A program made the position numbers and the translations under genes. A DNA stretch of 47,397 nt. Origin: Bythopirellula sp. (GTDB taxonomy: Bacteria > Planctomycetota > Planctomycetia > Pirellulales > Lacipirellulaceae). The number at the start of each line of letters is the position of its first letter. Position 1 is the stretch's first letter. Positions 18,455-27,639 of the stretch are shown here, one piece after another. The DNA is taken from NCBI GenBank assembly GCA_028285205.1, contig JANQQA010000309.1, positions 1 to 47,397 on the forward strand, in the 5' to 3' direction. The notes under the pieces are model-generated. The model ran no database searches. It was not told the DNA's origin and was given only the letters and a program-made list of their open reading frames with translations.

Positions 18455-18709
18455 AACGCAAGCTCAGCAGTTCATTCACATCCGCTTTTCACTCATGGAC
18501 CTCCGCTGCGTGATGGGAGGGATGATCGGAGTTCTGATCGCATCAGCGTCACACTCGTCGCCGTTCGGCGAGCTTCCTTCGTCCGTCGAAGGGAATCTCG
18601 GTCGCGTCGGGACCGCACGCAAAGCGTGAAGATAGGATGAATCTGCTGGGGATCGCCACAAATACTTTTCAGCGTAACAGGATGCCGGGTTAACCTATGA
18701 ACACTGGCT

Positions 18710-18739
18710 GTCAGTGATCGGCGCCGTCGTTTCACTGAC
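18710..18739 (+). repeat. Perfect 8-bp inverted repeat (hairpin) in the leader of the PEP-CTERM gene
   Basis: GTCAGTGA (18710-18717) and TCACTGAC (18732-18739) are perfect complements separated by 14 nt. They end 27 nt before the GGAG ribosome-binding site of the gene at 18777. The loop is GC-rich and no T-run follows, so it is not a classical terminator. It may be an mRNA hairpin or a dyad protein-binding site. Confidence 0.5.
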
Positions 18740-18776
18740 GTTGCTTATTCCTCGATTGTGCAACCGGGAGTGTCTC

Positions 18777-19727
18777 ATGAATACTGTTCCACATGTCAAA
18801 AAACTGTCGTTTTACGTCTTGGTTGTCGCAGCTTTTGTAGGTGCAGGAATCCAGCCTGCGACTTCACAGGTCGTATTCAATACGGGATTCGAATACAGTG
18901 GCGGCGAACCGACGATCGGCTTCGACGCCGCTAACCTCAACGGTGCCGACGGACAAATTGGCACCTTCTCGGGAACACTACCATTCGGCAACGGTGATCA
19001 CTCCACAGACCTGATGGGGTTTGAAGATAACGGAGGCCCCAACAATTTCAGCCGCCTCCTTGAGGTAGATCGACCTTTGGAAAGCGGGTTTTTTACTGCT
19101 GAATTGTCCCAAACGATTCCCCTCGAGGGTGCACGGGTCTCGTTTGAAGTCGGCACCCGGCGCAGTGCTGGGACGACAGGGATCGAGCATGTTAAGGACT
19201 ACGACATTATCGGTTTGGATGGCGCGGGGAACGAGTCGTTCCACGTGCGCGTGTCGGCTCACTCGGGCGACCTCACCGGTGAGGTTCAGAGGCTCGGTGT
19301 CTTAAGCAATTCTGGCGCGACTCTCGAATGGGACCTTCCAACCTTAGTGGGTGATGACGCAGATGGGGATCTCGATAACACAGGTGGAAGCCACAACCGT
19401 GGATTCAACGCTGCAGTGAACCTGATCTTAGGGGCCAATGGTTTTCAGATCGACTTTGAGAACTTTTTTACCAGCAACCGCAATCCCACACCGAACGCCT
19501 ACTTAACAGACGTCTTGCCATACAACGAGTCCGCAACTGAGCTAGCGGAGGTGAGATTTACGTTTGCCGGAGGCATTGATCCGAGTGATCCTTCCAGTAC
19601 TTCATTTCAGAGTGGTTACGCTCTGGATAACATCAAAGTCGAATTGATACCGGAACCTTCCAGTGCTGCGTTGGCCTTATTTGCAGCCGTTGCTCTGTAC
19701 GCAAAAACCCGTCGGAGATCGGTCTAA
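18777..19727 (+). CDS. PEP-CTERM sorting domain protein
   Basis: A 316-residue exported protein. The signal peptide (about 1-31, ending PATSQ) is followed by a beta-rich region of unknown function. The C-terminus is a PEP-CTERM sorting tag: IPEP, a hydrophobic stretch, then RRRS. Such tags are processed by an exosortase, and the proteins are associated with the cell surface and exopolysaccharide. ATG 18777 is preceded by GGGAG at good spacing. It is divergent from the sulfatase-cluster regulator and 94 bp upstream of a second, larger PEP-CTERM gene. Confidence 0.85.
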   Translation: MNTVPHVKKLSFYVLVVAAFVGAGIQPATSQVVFNTGFEYSGGEPTIGFDAANLNGADGQIGTFSGTLPFGNGDHSTDLMGFEDNGGPNNFSRLLEVDRPLESGFFTAELSQTIPLEGARVSFEVGTRRSAGTTGIEHVKDYDIIGLDGAGNESFHVRVSAHSGDLTGEVQRLGVLSNSGATLEWDLPTLVGDDADGDLDNTGGSHNRGFNAAVNLILGANGFQIDFENFFTSNRNPTPNAYLTDVLPYNESATELAEVRFTFAGGIDPSDPSSTSFQSGYALDNIKVELIPEPSSAALALFAAVALYAKTRRRSV

Positions 19728-19821
19728 GGAGCAATGGGATATTGCATTACATGTGGTCATGATTCACTTGCGGTCTAGGCGGAGTAATCCTTTGGGCCAG
19801 CAAGGGTACGAGGAGTAGAGG

Positions 19822-22800
19822 ATGACACTGCAACCGGGTCCTAGTTCTTGGCGGGTGCTGGCGCTCATTGCGATTTTACTCGGCACAGTTCACGAGTCTC
19901 GTGCAGAACTGGTTCTTCACGTCGACTTCGAAAACGGATCGGACCTTGCGCGCGACGTGAGCGGGAACGATGCCGATGGTAGCATCATCCAGGTCGTTCC
20001 GACAGGACTCAGCCCCAGCGGCGTTTTGGTGCAGACGTCCGACGCAGCTGTTGGTAGCGGATCGGCTCTGTTCAATCCTGCGGACAGTGGGACGAACGGC
20101 ATGGCCATCGAGTTTCCCGATGCCTTGCTTCCGGATCTCGGTGCAGACGATAACTTCGCGATTTCGTACTGGGTGAAACCGACGACCACCTATCTAAATT
20201 ATGACCCGAACCACGCCATGTTTTCGACAGTGGCGACGGGCGCCAGTGCTTCGTTCAGCTTCCAGATCGAAAACAAAGGCGACACAACCGACGGGCAGAT
20301 CGGCGTCGCGCGGTTCAACGGACCGTTCTTCGAATCGCCGCTCATCGACGAGTCGACGAATCTTACGCCTGGCGTATGGCAGAACATCGCCGCCGTGTCC
20401 AATGGACAGAACGGTCGCATCCTAATTTTCGTCGACGGCACGCTTACGCAGGAAATCGATAGCGTAGCGGTGGCCGGGTTCCGATCCGGGCTCGCACTGA
20501 ATGAAGTCTATCTGGCCACAAACCGCGGGCAGAACAAACTGTATCAGGGGCTAATGGACGACGTGCGCGTCTACGACACAGCGGCCGTGAGTGAGCTGCT
20601 GTCAATCGCTGGTAGCACCATCCCGCGGCTCGTGGTCGACCGCGATAGCGGCACGGCTTCGATCTCGATCCCAGGCGGTGGCTCTGCCGAGCAAATCACG
20701 TCGTACACGATCACCTCGGCCAATGGGGTATTGGATCCCGTCCAATGGCAGCCGATCTCGGGTGGCAGCGCGACAGAGGAAACACTAAGCGAAACCTTCT
20801 CCTCAACTAGCATTAACCCCGGAGTGCCAATTTCGCTGGGCGACGTGTGGCGGAAAGGCCCGTTCGAGGATCTTTACGCGACGGCGGTTTTGGGTGATGG
20901 GACTACCACGCTGACGTTGCCGGTCGCTTTCGAAGGCAACGGTGGCGACGCATTCCTGTTCGGCGATCTATTCGATACCGGCGACGGGGTCGACTTGGAT
21001 GACTGGGTGCAATTCAAGAGTGGTCAGGGAGCCGACCTAGCCGGCCTCAGCCGTATCGATGCCTACCAATTAGGTGACCTCGACGGAGACGGCGACAACG
21101 ATGGCTTCGACTTCGCTTTATTTGAGCAGGCCTATGACGACGCGAATTTTCCTGGAGCACTGCGGTACGCGCTCTCCGTTCCTGAGCCGGCCACAATCGG
21201 ATTGGTTGCTGTGTGTGCCATTTCTATGCTGATGAAGCGTGGCCGAAGTTGCGCCTGCTTGCTTATGATGGTGAGTGTTTTGCTGGGTGCTTCCTCGTCG
21301 GCGACTGCCCAGCTGCTAGTGTATGATGGATTCGATACGACCACTCTTCCGGCTGCGTCGGACCTGGATGGAACGGAAGGTGGCCAGACGAGTTTCGGCT
21401 GGGACTCCAACACGTGGACAGACACGACGGGCCTGAATAACCAGCCGTTCGTCACATTGTCTGACGGACTGGCGAAAATCCCTGGGCTGAAGTCGGTCAA
21501 CGGGTACGCCACCCGGCCTGCACGAAACCAACGTACTGCCATTAACCGCGAAATTGGCGCGGCCGAGCAGGCAACGCTAACGACCGAAGGCTCGGAATTC
21601 TGGTTCAGCGTGATCATGGCGAACCGTGATACACCAGACCAACATGACGAGGCGGTATTCCTCTTCGCCGAGACGCCACTGGTCGATTTTCGCGACAGTG
21701 ACTTTGCGGCGGGCTTCAACTTTCCCGGTGGCACCCCCGTGCCGGTGCCGCCTTTCCGTTCGATTGGCTTCATGTTCGACGACGGGAACAACGATACGAA
21801 TACCTTCGGCACCCCAGAAAACCCCGACTTGGGTTTTGGCGACGGCGACAGTATCTATGCTGTCTACACTGATGCCGTCGAAGGAAACGCTGTCTACAGC
21901 GAGGGTTTTCGGATTGGCAATGCCAACGAGCCTCATCTGATCATCGGACACGTCACATGGGGTAGTGTGGAAAACGAAATCGATCACCAATTCGATGTCT
22001 ACGGGTTGGGGATCGAAGACATCACCGATCCACTCGCCCCGATCGCCTTGCCAGAGCAACCGTTCGGCAGTCTGACGATTCCCTTCGACAGCGTTATTCC
22101 GGGTGATCTGGATACCGTCGCGTTCGCTGGCGCCAAATTGCCGGCTTACGACGAAGTTCGCTTCGGCCTGACTGCCGCAGATGTAATTCCGTCGATCGAA
22201 CGACTCACGTTGGAGGTCGATGTCGCGTCGGGAATGATCACACTTAAGAATGAAAGCCCCGAGGCTTTCGATATAGACTACTTGGAAATCAAGAGTGAAG
22301 GCGGGTCATTGATACCTGCAAATTGGAGCAGCCTAAGCAGCAATCCCTCTTTTCCTGCAGGCAACGATAATGGCCAGGGATGGGAAGAAGGGCCAAACAA
22401 CAATGCAAATCAGCTGATCGAGTCTTACTTGCTCGGCGCGTCGACAATTGCCCCAAACGACGAAATCGTGTTGGGAAATGCATTCAACCCGACTGGCGCG
22501 CAGGACCTTGTGCTAGGTTTTCATCTTGATTCCGCAGGGGCTGAAGTGGTCGGTGGCACGATCAAATATGTCGGCGGGACAGGGCTGCTGGCCGATTTTG
22601 ATGGTGATTCCGACGTGGATGCTGACGACTTAAACGATCCCGTCGATGGTTGGACGGCGCGATACGGTGCCGACTTGAATGGATCTAACTTTCTGCAATG
22701 GCAGCGAGAATTTGGTATGAGCGCGGCACAGAGTAGTGTTGCAATCGTGCCAGAACCCGCAGGCATCGCGTTAATCGCGTCGATGCTGCCCATGCTGCTT

Positions 22801-22827
22801 TGTCGACAGGTTGGCGCTGATCGCTAA
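19822..22827 (+). CDS. LamG-like PEP-CTERM protein fused in frame to a second PEP-CTERM protein
   Basis: A continuous 1001-codon frame that reads as two complete exported proteins in series. Part 1 has a signal peptide (about 1-29), a LamG/concanavalin-like jellyroll (about 30-255), a beta domain, a dockerin-like loop (GDLDGDGDNDGFDF, about 416-430) and a PEP-CTERM tag starting VPEP at 453-456. Directly after the hydrophobic part, at Met 469/471, comes a textbook second signal peptide (MKRGRSCACLL to SSATAQ). Part 2 follows: a beta-rich domain of unknown function, a dockerin-like loop (ADFDGDSDVDADD) and a terminal VPEP tag. The KRGR basic cluster serves both as the end of the first tag and as the n-region of the second signal. 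No ribosome-binding site precedes the internal Met. Confidence 0.85.
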   Translation: MTLQPGPSSWRVLALIAILLGTVHESRAELVLHVDFENGSDLARDVSGNDADGSIIQVVPTGLSPSGVLVQTSDAAVGSGSALFNPADSGTNGMAIEFPDALLPDLGADDNFAISYWVKPTTTYLNYDPNHAMFSTVATGASASFSFQIENKGDTTDGQIGVARFNGPFFESPLIDESTNLTPGVWQNIAAVSNGQNGRILIFVDGTLTQEIDSVAVAGFRSGLALNEVYLATNRGQNKLYQGLMDDVRVYDTAAVSELLSIAGSTIPRLVVDRDSGTASISIPGGGSAEQITSYTITSANGVLDPVQWQPISGGSATEETLSETFSSTSINPGVPISLGDVWRKGPFEDLYATAVLGDGTTTLTLPVAFEGNGGDAFLFGDLFDTGDGVDLDDWVQFKSGQGADLAGLSRIDAYQLGDLDGDGDNDGFDFALFEQAYDDANFPGALRYALSVPEPATIGLVAVCAISMLMKRGRSCACLLMMVSVLLGASSSATAQLLVYDGFDTTTLPAASDLDGTEGGQTSFGWDSNTWTDTTGLNNQPFVTLSDGLAKIPGLKSVNGYATRPARNQRTAINREIGAAEQATLTTEGSEFWFSVIMANRDTPDQHDEAVFLFAETPLVDFRDSDFAAGFNFPGGTPVPVPPFRSIGFMFDDGNNDTNTFGTPENPDLGFGDGDSIYAVYTDAVEGNAVYSEGFRIGNANEPHLIIGHVTWGSVENEIDHQFDVYGLGIEDITDPLAPIALPEQPFGSLTIPFDSVIPGDLDTVAFAGAKLPAYDEVRFGLTAADVIPSIERLTLEVDVASGMITLKNESPEAFDIDYLEIKSEGGSLIPANWSSLSSNPSFPAGNDNGQGWEEGPNNNANQLIESYLLGASTIAPNDEIVLGNAFNPTGAQDLVLGFHLDSAGAEVVGGTIKYVGGTGLLADFDGDSDVDADDLNDPVDGWTARYGADLNGSNFLQWQREFGMSAAQSSVAIVPEPAGIALIASMLPMLLCRQVGADR

Positions 22828-22862
22828 CCAACACCCATATTGCCCATAGGCGGGGATTTTCG

Positions 22863-23948
22863 ATGATAGGACGCCGCATGCACAGGATGACTAGGCAGCA
22901 CACAATAGTTTATCACAGACAGCAATTTTGCGTGGCACGCGGTTTCACGTTAGTGGAACTGTTGGTCGTGATCGCGATCATCGGTGTCTTGATCGCGTTG
23001 CTGCTGCCGGCGGTGCAGGCCGCGCGGGAGGCAGCACGCAAGGCCCAGTGTAAAAACAATCTCAAGAACATCGCGCTCTCTGTGCTCAATTATGAGTCGG
23101 CGCACAGCAAGTTCCCGGTCGGTCAAGTGCTGGGTTCAGCCGAACAGTGGGGTTGGCCAGTTTTCGCTCTCCAGTACCTTGAGCAGGGAAGCGTTTTCGA
23201 CCAGCTCAATCCTAACGAGCAAACTCTAGGTCAGTATCTGCGTCGAGCTGGCGGTGACATCGGCTCTCCGGCGATTGCCGCACTGTTGACGCCGCTTGAG
23301 ATCTTTCGTTGCCCGACCGATGAGGCACCAAGCTTCCTCAGCTTTGAGTTTCGTCCCTTCGAAGGTAGCGACAATACGCCAGCCGGCTTTGAGCCACCGA
23401 CCTCCAACTACTTCGGCGTCAAGGGTTTCTACGACAATCACGGCTGCAACGAGCGCGCCGGATTCACACTGGAGGAAGTCTGCTGGAACAACGGCGTGTT
23501 GTATGGCAACAGCGACGTGAAGATCTCCCAGATAACCGATGGCACAACGAACACATTTATGCTGGGCGAACGCGATTATCGCTGCATGGCCGGATCTTGG
23601 ATTGGTGCGCGTCGTGGTAATGGATCGGGTTTACGTGGTAGTTATTACGTCGTCGGGCGCGGCAGCATCCAGATAAACGATCCTCGGACCGGCGCCCAGG
23701 ACACTTGCACCGAGGGCTTTGGCAGTCTGCATTCCGGTGGGGCGCACTTTGCCATGTGTGACGGTTCCGTGCGGTTCGTTCAGGAAGACATCTCGTTTAA
23801 CAATGCCGACAACGGCGTTTTGTATGATCCGCAGCGTGGCTATCAGATTCTCAACCTCGACTACTTCGGCGTGTACCAGCGGCTGGCTTCGCGCGATGAT
23901 GGTGCCGCAGGCGAGCCTATTCCGGGGCAGCCACCCTTGGCCTTCTAG
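22863..23948 (+). CDS. DUF1559 domain protein with prepilin-type N-terminus
   Basis: A 361-residue protein of the planctomycete DUF1559 (SBP_bac_10) family. The N-terminus has a type IV prepilin/pseudopilin signal: RGFTLVELLVVIAIIGVLIA at about residues 26-45, with cleavage expected after the Gly and a conserved Glu at +5. The family segments AREAARKAQCKNNLKNI and, near the end, HFAMCDGSVRFV are intact. Planctomycetes carry many copies; the function is unknown, presumably a pseudopilin-like cell-envelope protein. GGCGGGG precedes ATG 22863. It begins 36 bp after the fused PEP-CTERM gene. Confidence 0.92.
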   Translation: MIGRRMHRMTRQHTIVYHRQQFCVARGFTLVELLVVIAIIGVLIALLLPAVQAAREAARKAQCKNNLKNIALSVLNYESAHSKFPVGQVLGSAEQWGWPVFALQYLEQGSVFDQLNPNEQTLGQYLRRAGGDIGSPAIAALLTPLEIFRCPTDEAPSFLSFEFRPFEGSDNTPAGFEPPTSNYFGVKGFYDNHGCNERAGFTLEEVCWNNGVLYGNSDVKISQITDGTTNTFMLGERDYRCMAGSWIGARRGNGSGLRGSYYVVGRGSIQINDPRTGAQDTCTEGFGSLHSGGAHFAMCDGSVRFVQEDISFNNADNGVLYDPQRGYQILNLDYFGVYQRLASRDDGAAGEPIPGQPPLAF

Positions 23949-24001
23949 TAAGGATTTGAAGACGTGCTGCTGGGCGGCGTACCTAGGAAATCCACCTCAC
24001 G

Positions 24002-25504
24002 ATGCAACCAACGTCGAGTCGCGGCCTATCGTACGATCTAACCGCGCGTGCTCTTACACTGCTTACGGTTCTGAGTTCGACATGCATAGTGACGGCTCAC
24101 CAGCCATCTCCTCCGTGGCAAGAACCGACTGGCTGGCCCGACCGCATCATCGCCAATTTTGATGCCGACCCTGCGCGTGGTTTTGCGGTTACGTGGCGCA
24201 CTGACTCGACAGTTGGGACAGCCTTATTGCAAGTTGTGCGCGCTACGCCTGACGCTCGCTTCGACTTGAAAGCAGAGACGAAGAAGGCGAAGACCGAAAT
24301 CGTAAAGCTCGACCAACTCACAGCTCCGGCTGGAACTGCTGTGCGGCCCTTCAACCAAGGTTCCCAAGCCGTCCACTACCACAGCGTGTCACTGAGAGGC
24401 CTAGAGCCCGATACGCTTTATGCCTGGCGTGTGCGTGGTCGACTCGGATGTTGGAGCGAGTGGTTTCAGACCAGAACTCTAGGGATCGACGGACCCATTT
24501 CGTTTGTCTACTTTGGTGACGCGCAGAATGGCATCCGATCGCACTGGTCGCGTGTGATCCGAGCGGCCCACACAGTTGCCGGCGATGCGAAGTTCTACCT
24601 TCACGCGGGAGACCTCGTCGACAAGGGCGATCACGACCGCGATTGGGCAGAATGGTTCGCTGCCGGTGGGCACATTCATGCTCAGATCCCGAGCGTGCCG
24701 GTAGTTGGCAACCACGAGTACATCCCTGTATTCGATGAGAAGTCCGGAAAGAAGCGGCGCGTCTTGACGCCGTTATGGCGTGCGCAGTTTACGCTTCCGA
24801 TTGTCGAGGAATTGCCAGAGGACCTGCAAGAAGCCGTGTATGCACTTCGATGCTCGCAAGAAGTGCACCTATTTGTACTCAATTCGGCTCCTTCTGACTT
24901 TGCGGCACAAGCCGCGTGGCTGGACGAGCAACTCGAGACATCCGATGCGACGTGGCGGATCGTTACGATGCACCATCCGTACTTCGTGCCGATGCACTCC
25001 AACCGATTGGATGACAATGCCGCTAGGATCGCGGCTTTTACTGAGGTCGTAAACAAACACGAAGTGGATTTGGTAATCGTCGGACACATTCACACCTACA
25101 TGCGCGGATCGAATTTGCAAAACACGGAGCCGTCACGGCTCGCTGCAGGGAAACCGAACGACGTGAAGACCGTCTTCGTCATTTCGTCATCAGGCGCCAA
25201 AGTCGGTGGACAACAGTCGGAGGCTTGGATAAAGGATCACGTTGGGGACGGCAAGCCAGAGACCGGACTCCCCAACTTGTCCGTTGACCGTGTTGCAGGC
25301 AATACACCGATGTTTCAAGTGATACGGATCGAAGGCAACCGACTCGAATTCAAAGCTCATACGGCGGTAGGTAATGTGTACGACGAGTTTACGGTAACGA
25401 AGCGGGACGGGCGGAAAGAAGTTACCAACGGTGCAAGTGCCGTCGGCCAGACGCGATTGTTCGAGAATACTGGTCACTACCCTGGCTGGCAGGATTTGCA
25501 GTAA
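24002..25504 (+). CDS. Purple-acid-phosphatase-like metallophosphoesterase, copy 1
   Basis: A 500-residue protein, probably exported (hydrophobic segment about 14-32). A fibronectin-like N-terminal domain (about 45-160) ending in LEPDTLYAWRVRG precedes a calcineurin-like phosphoesterase domain. Metal-site blocks in order are YFGDAQ, HAGDLVDKG, VGNHEY, MHHPYF and GHIHTYMRG, all intact. The Tyr of the GDxxY block that gives purple acid phosphatases their colour is Asp here, so the iron-tyrosinate centre is not expected. It should hydrolyse phosphate mono- or diesters outside the cytoplasm. A paralogue follows 95 bp downstream. Confidence 0.88.
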   Translation: MQPTSSRGLSYDLTARALTLLTVLSSTCIVTAHQPSPPWQEPTGWPDRIIANFDADPARGFAVTWRTDSTVGTALLQVVRATPDARFDLKAETKKAKTEIVKLDQLTAPAGTAVRPFNQGSQAVHYHSVSLRGLEPDTLYAWRVRGRLGCWSEWFQTRTLGIDGPISFVYFGDAQNGIRSHWSRVIRAAHTVAGDAKFYLHAGDLVDKGDHDRDWAEWFAAGGHIHAQIPSVPVVGNHEYIPVFDEKSGKKRRVLTPLWRAQFTLPIVEELPEDLQEAVYALRCSQEVHLFVLNSAPSDFAAQAAWLDEQLETSDATWRIVTMHHPYFVPMHSNRLDDNAARIAAFTEVVNKHEVDLVIVGHIHTYMRGSNLQNTEPSRLAAGKPNDVKTVFVISSSGAKVGGQQSEAWIKDHVGDGKPETGLPNLSVDRVAGNTPMFQVIRIEGNRLEFKAHTAVGNVYDEFTVTKRDGRKEVTNGASAVGQTRLFENTGHYPGWQDLQ

Positions 25505-25599
25505 TCATTTATCGGCAAGTCGCCTGTTCTCTCGGCACTGCCAGTGGGCATCCATCAGGATCGACGGATCAAGCCGTTGGACATCTTTGAGACGCTACC

Positions 25600-27072
25600 A
25601 TGAGATCGATACTTGCGATTCTCGCAGTCAGTGCACTCTGCCAGTCGCCGGTTGGTGCGCACGACGGATACGTCCAGCCGCCGTGGCAGCGGGCTACGGA
25701 ATGGCCCGACCGAATTGTCGTGACACTGCCGGGAAACCCAGCGACTAGTTTCGCAGTGACGTGGCGTACTGATCTGTCTGTCCCTATCGGAATCGCTCAG
25801 ATTGCGCCCGCAACATCGGACTCGCGTTTTGATCTGGCTGCAAAGACTATCAATACGAAGGCCACAATGGTCCAACTTGATGCGATTGAGCGTGACGAAG
25901 GAGTAGTCGAGGTAGCGCAGAATCAAGGACTACCCCGTGTGTTTTATCACACGGCGATTTTTGAAGATCTAAGACCCGATACGCTGTACGCCTACCGGGT
26001 GCGCGGCGCAAACGACAAGTTCAGTCCGTGGCGTCAAGTCCGCACCGCGCCAGCAAGTGGCCAAGTTTCAATTCTATTCTTTGGCGATGCCCAACGTGGG
26101 ATTCGTTCGCACGTTACACGCGTTTTTGACATGGCAGCGCGGGTCGCGCCGGATGCTCACTTCGCATTGCACGCGGGGGATCTGGTGAATACCGCAATGT
26201 ACGACCAAGATTGGGCTGAGTGGTTCGAGGCGGTTGGCAATATTCACCGAGTAATGCCAATTCTTCCGGTTGCGGGAAATCACGACTATCTAAACTTCGG
26301 CGGCGTAAAGCTATTCGCGTCAACCGACAAACGCGTCTCTCCGCTGTGGAGGCCCCAGTTTGCCCTGCCGGTGGAAGACAGTCTGCCCGCGGATCTCCAT
26401 GAGACTGTGTACGACGTGCGATACACGAACGACGTGCACTTATTCGTGCTGGATTCGTCCGGCGTTGCCTTCCAACAACAGCTAGCGTGGCTTAGCGAAC
26501 AACTCGCGTCGTCAACAGCACGATGGAAAATATTGACGATGCATCATCCGCTCTTCTCATTCGTAGGTGGAGATGAACACCCATCTCATCGCGAGCGAAG
26601 GCTACAGTTCGTGCGAGCTTTAGAAGAGGAAGACATCGATCTCGTTCTCTGTGGCCATCGGCATACCTACCAACGTGGTAACTTCGGCGAAGATGTCGCG
26701 CGTTTCGCCGTCGGCGAACCTCATGAGATTCGAACAGCATTCGTCGTCACGGCTTCTTGCGCCTCTCGAGGCGTAACGAAGGTCGAGGGCTGGAACCGTT
26801 ATTCGCAAGAACAAAAGGGGCGATTCGCGTTAACTCGCCACGCTGATAATACCCCTTTGTTTGCGACAATTCATATCGAAGAGAATCGGCTGCATTTCGT
26901 TGCCTACGACGCGGTAGGCGAAGTCTACGATGACTTCTTGATCAAGAAAGACTGGGACTCCGAGACGTCGAAGTATACGAAACAAATCGTCAACGGCTCC
27001 ACAGCATCAGCCGCGACGAAGACCTACGAAAACACAGGTGTCTATCGCGATTGGGACGAGCTAAGACAGTAG
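25600..27072 (+). CDS. Purple-acid-phosphatase-like metallophosphoesterase, copy 2
   Basis: A 490-residue paralogue of the preceding protein, with signal peptide (about 1-20, ending VGA). It has the same order of fibronectin-like domain and phosphoesterase domain, with blocks FFGDAQ, HAGDLVNTA, AGNHDY, MHHPLF and GHRHTYQRG. The Tyr of GDxxY is again absent (Asn). The two copies share N-terminal PPWQ..T.WPDRI and C-terminal YENTG-type endings, so they arose by tandem duplication, but much of the sequence has diverged and the substrates may differ. ATG 25600 has only a weak GAG upstream. Confidence 0.88.
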   Translation: MRSILAILAVSALCQSPVGAHDGYVQPPWQRATEWPDRIVVTLPGNPATSFAVTWRTDLSVPIGIAQIAPATSDSRFDLAAKTINTKATMVQLDAIERDEGVVEVAQNQGLPRVFYHTAIFEDLRPDTLYAYRVRGANDKFSPWRQVRTAPASGQVSILFFGDAQRGIRSHVTRVFDMAARVAPDAHFALHAGDLVNTAMYDQDWAEWFEAVGNIHRVMPILPVAGNHDYLNFGGVKLFASTDKRVSPLWRPQFALPVEDSLPADLHETVYDVRYTNDVHLFVLDSSGVAFQQQLAWLSEQLASSTARWKILTMHHPLFSFVGGDEHPSHRERRLQFVRALEEEDIDLVLCGHRHTYQRGNFGEDVARFAVGEPHEIRTAFVVTASCASRGVTKVEGWNRYSQEQKGRFALTRHADNTPLFATIHIEENRLHFVAYDAVGEVYDDFLIKKDWDSETSKYTKQIVNGSTASAATKTYENTGVYRDWDELRQ

Positions 27073-27639
27073 CCGCAACCTGATTCCACCCCAATTAGCC
27101 TCGCACGTCGTCGGACGCACCAGTTCACAACGCAGCGTTTCGGCGAGATCCGAACGGTGTATGCCGTTGTGGCTCGCTATGCTTAGACTCGCTTACTCAA
27201 CATCCGTCATCTATGGATGCGAGTGTCGCACGCTATCCTTTGGCGTCCGTTATGCCACGCCCAACATTTTTGCCTGTGGATCGGAAATCCATCGGGCGCA
27301 TCAGATCCCTCAGGGGTTCTAGTTGTTCGCCTACCGCTGATCGTCTCACAGATCAGGTTATCGATCACGATTGGGTGATAATGAGTTCGTAGCGACGTCA
27401 CCTTCCGGCGAGTCAACGCAGTCTGCGGTAATCGTTAATCGCTTGCCAGCCGTAAACATTGACGTTGCTTACCCAGTTTCGATCCAGAGTGCCATGGTGA
27501 CATCCGTCGTGTGAGTGTTGATCACAAGTTGTTGACGGTCTCGCTGGTGGACTTCTATCGAGAGTCATGCCGCGGTGATTGATCATGGTCCTATCGGCAA
27601 ATATACTACGATTACGATCTCTACTTTCTCGTCCACCTG
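27073..27639. other. Intergenic region without recognisable features
   Basis: In these 567 bp I see no gene with a ribosome-binding site, no RNA fold I can name, and no strong terminator. A 69-codon minus-strand frame (27207-27416) has no start context or family resemblance. The promoter of the TPR gene must lie here, but no convincing hexamer pair stands out. Confidence 0.5.

Noticed and set aside
27207..27416. A 69-codon minus-strand frame in the gap before the TPR gene
   Set aside because: No start context, no family, and atypical composition.
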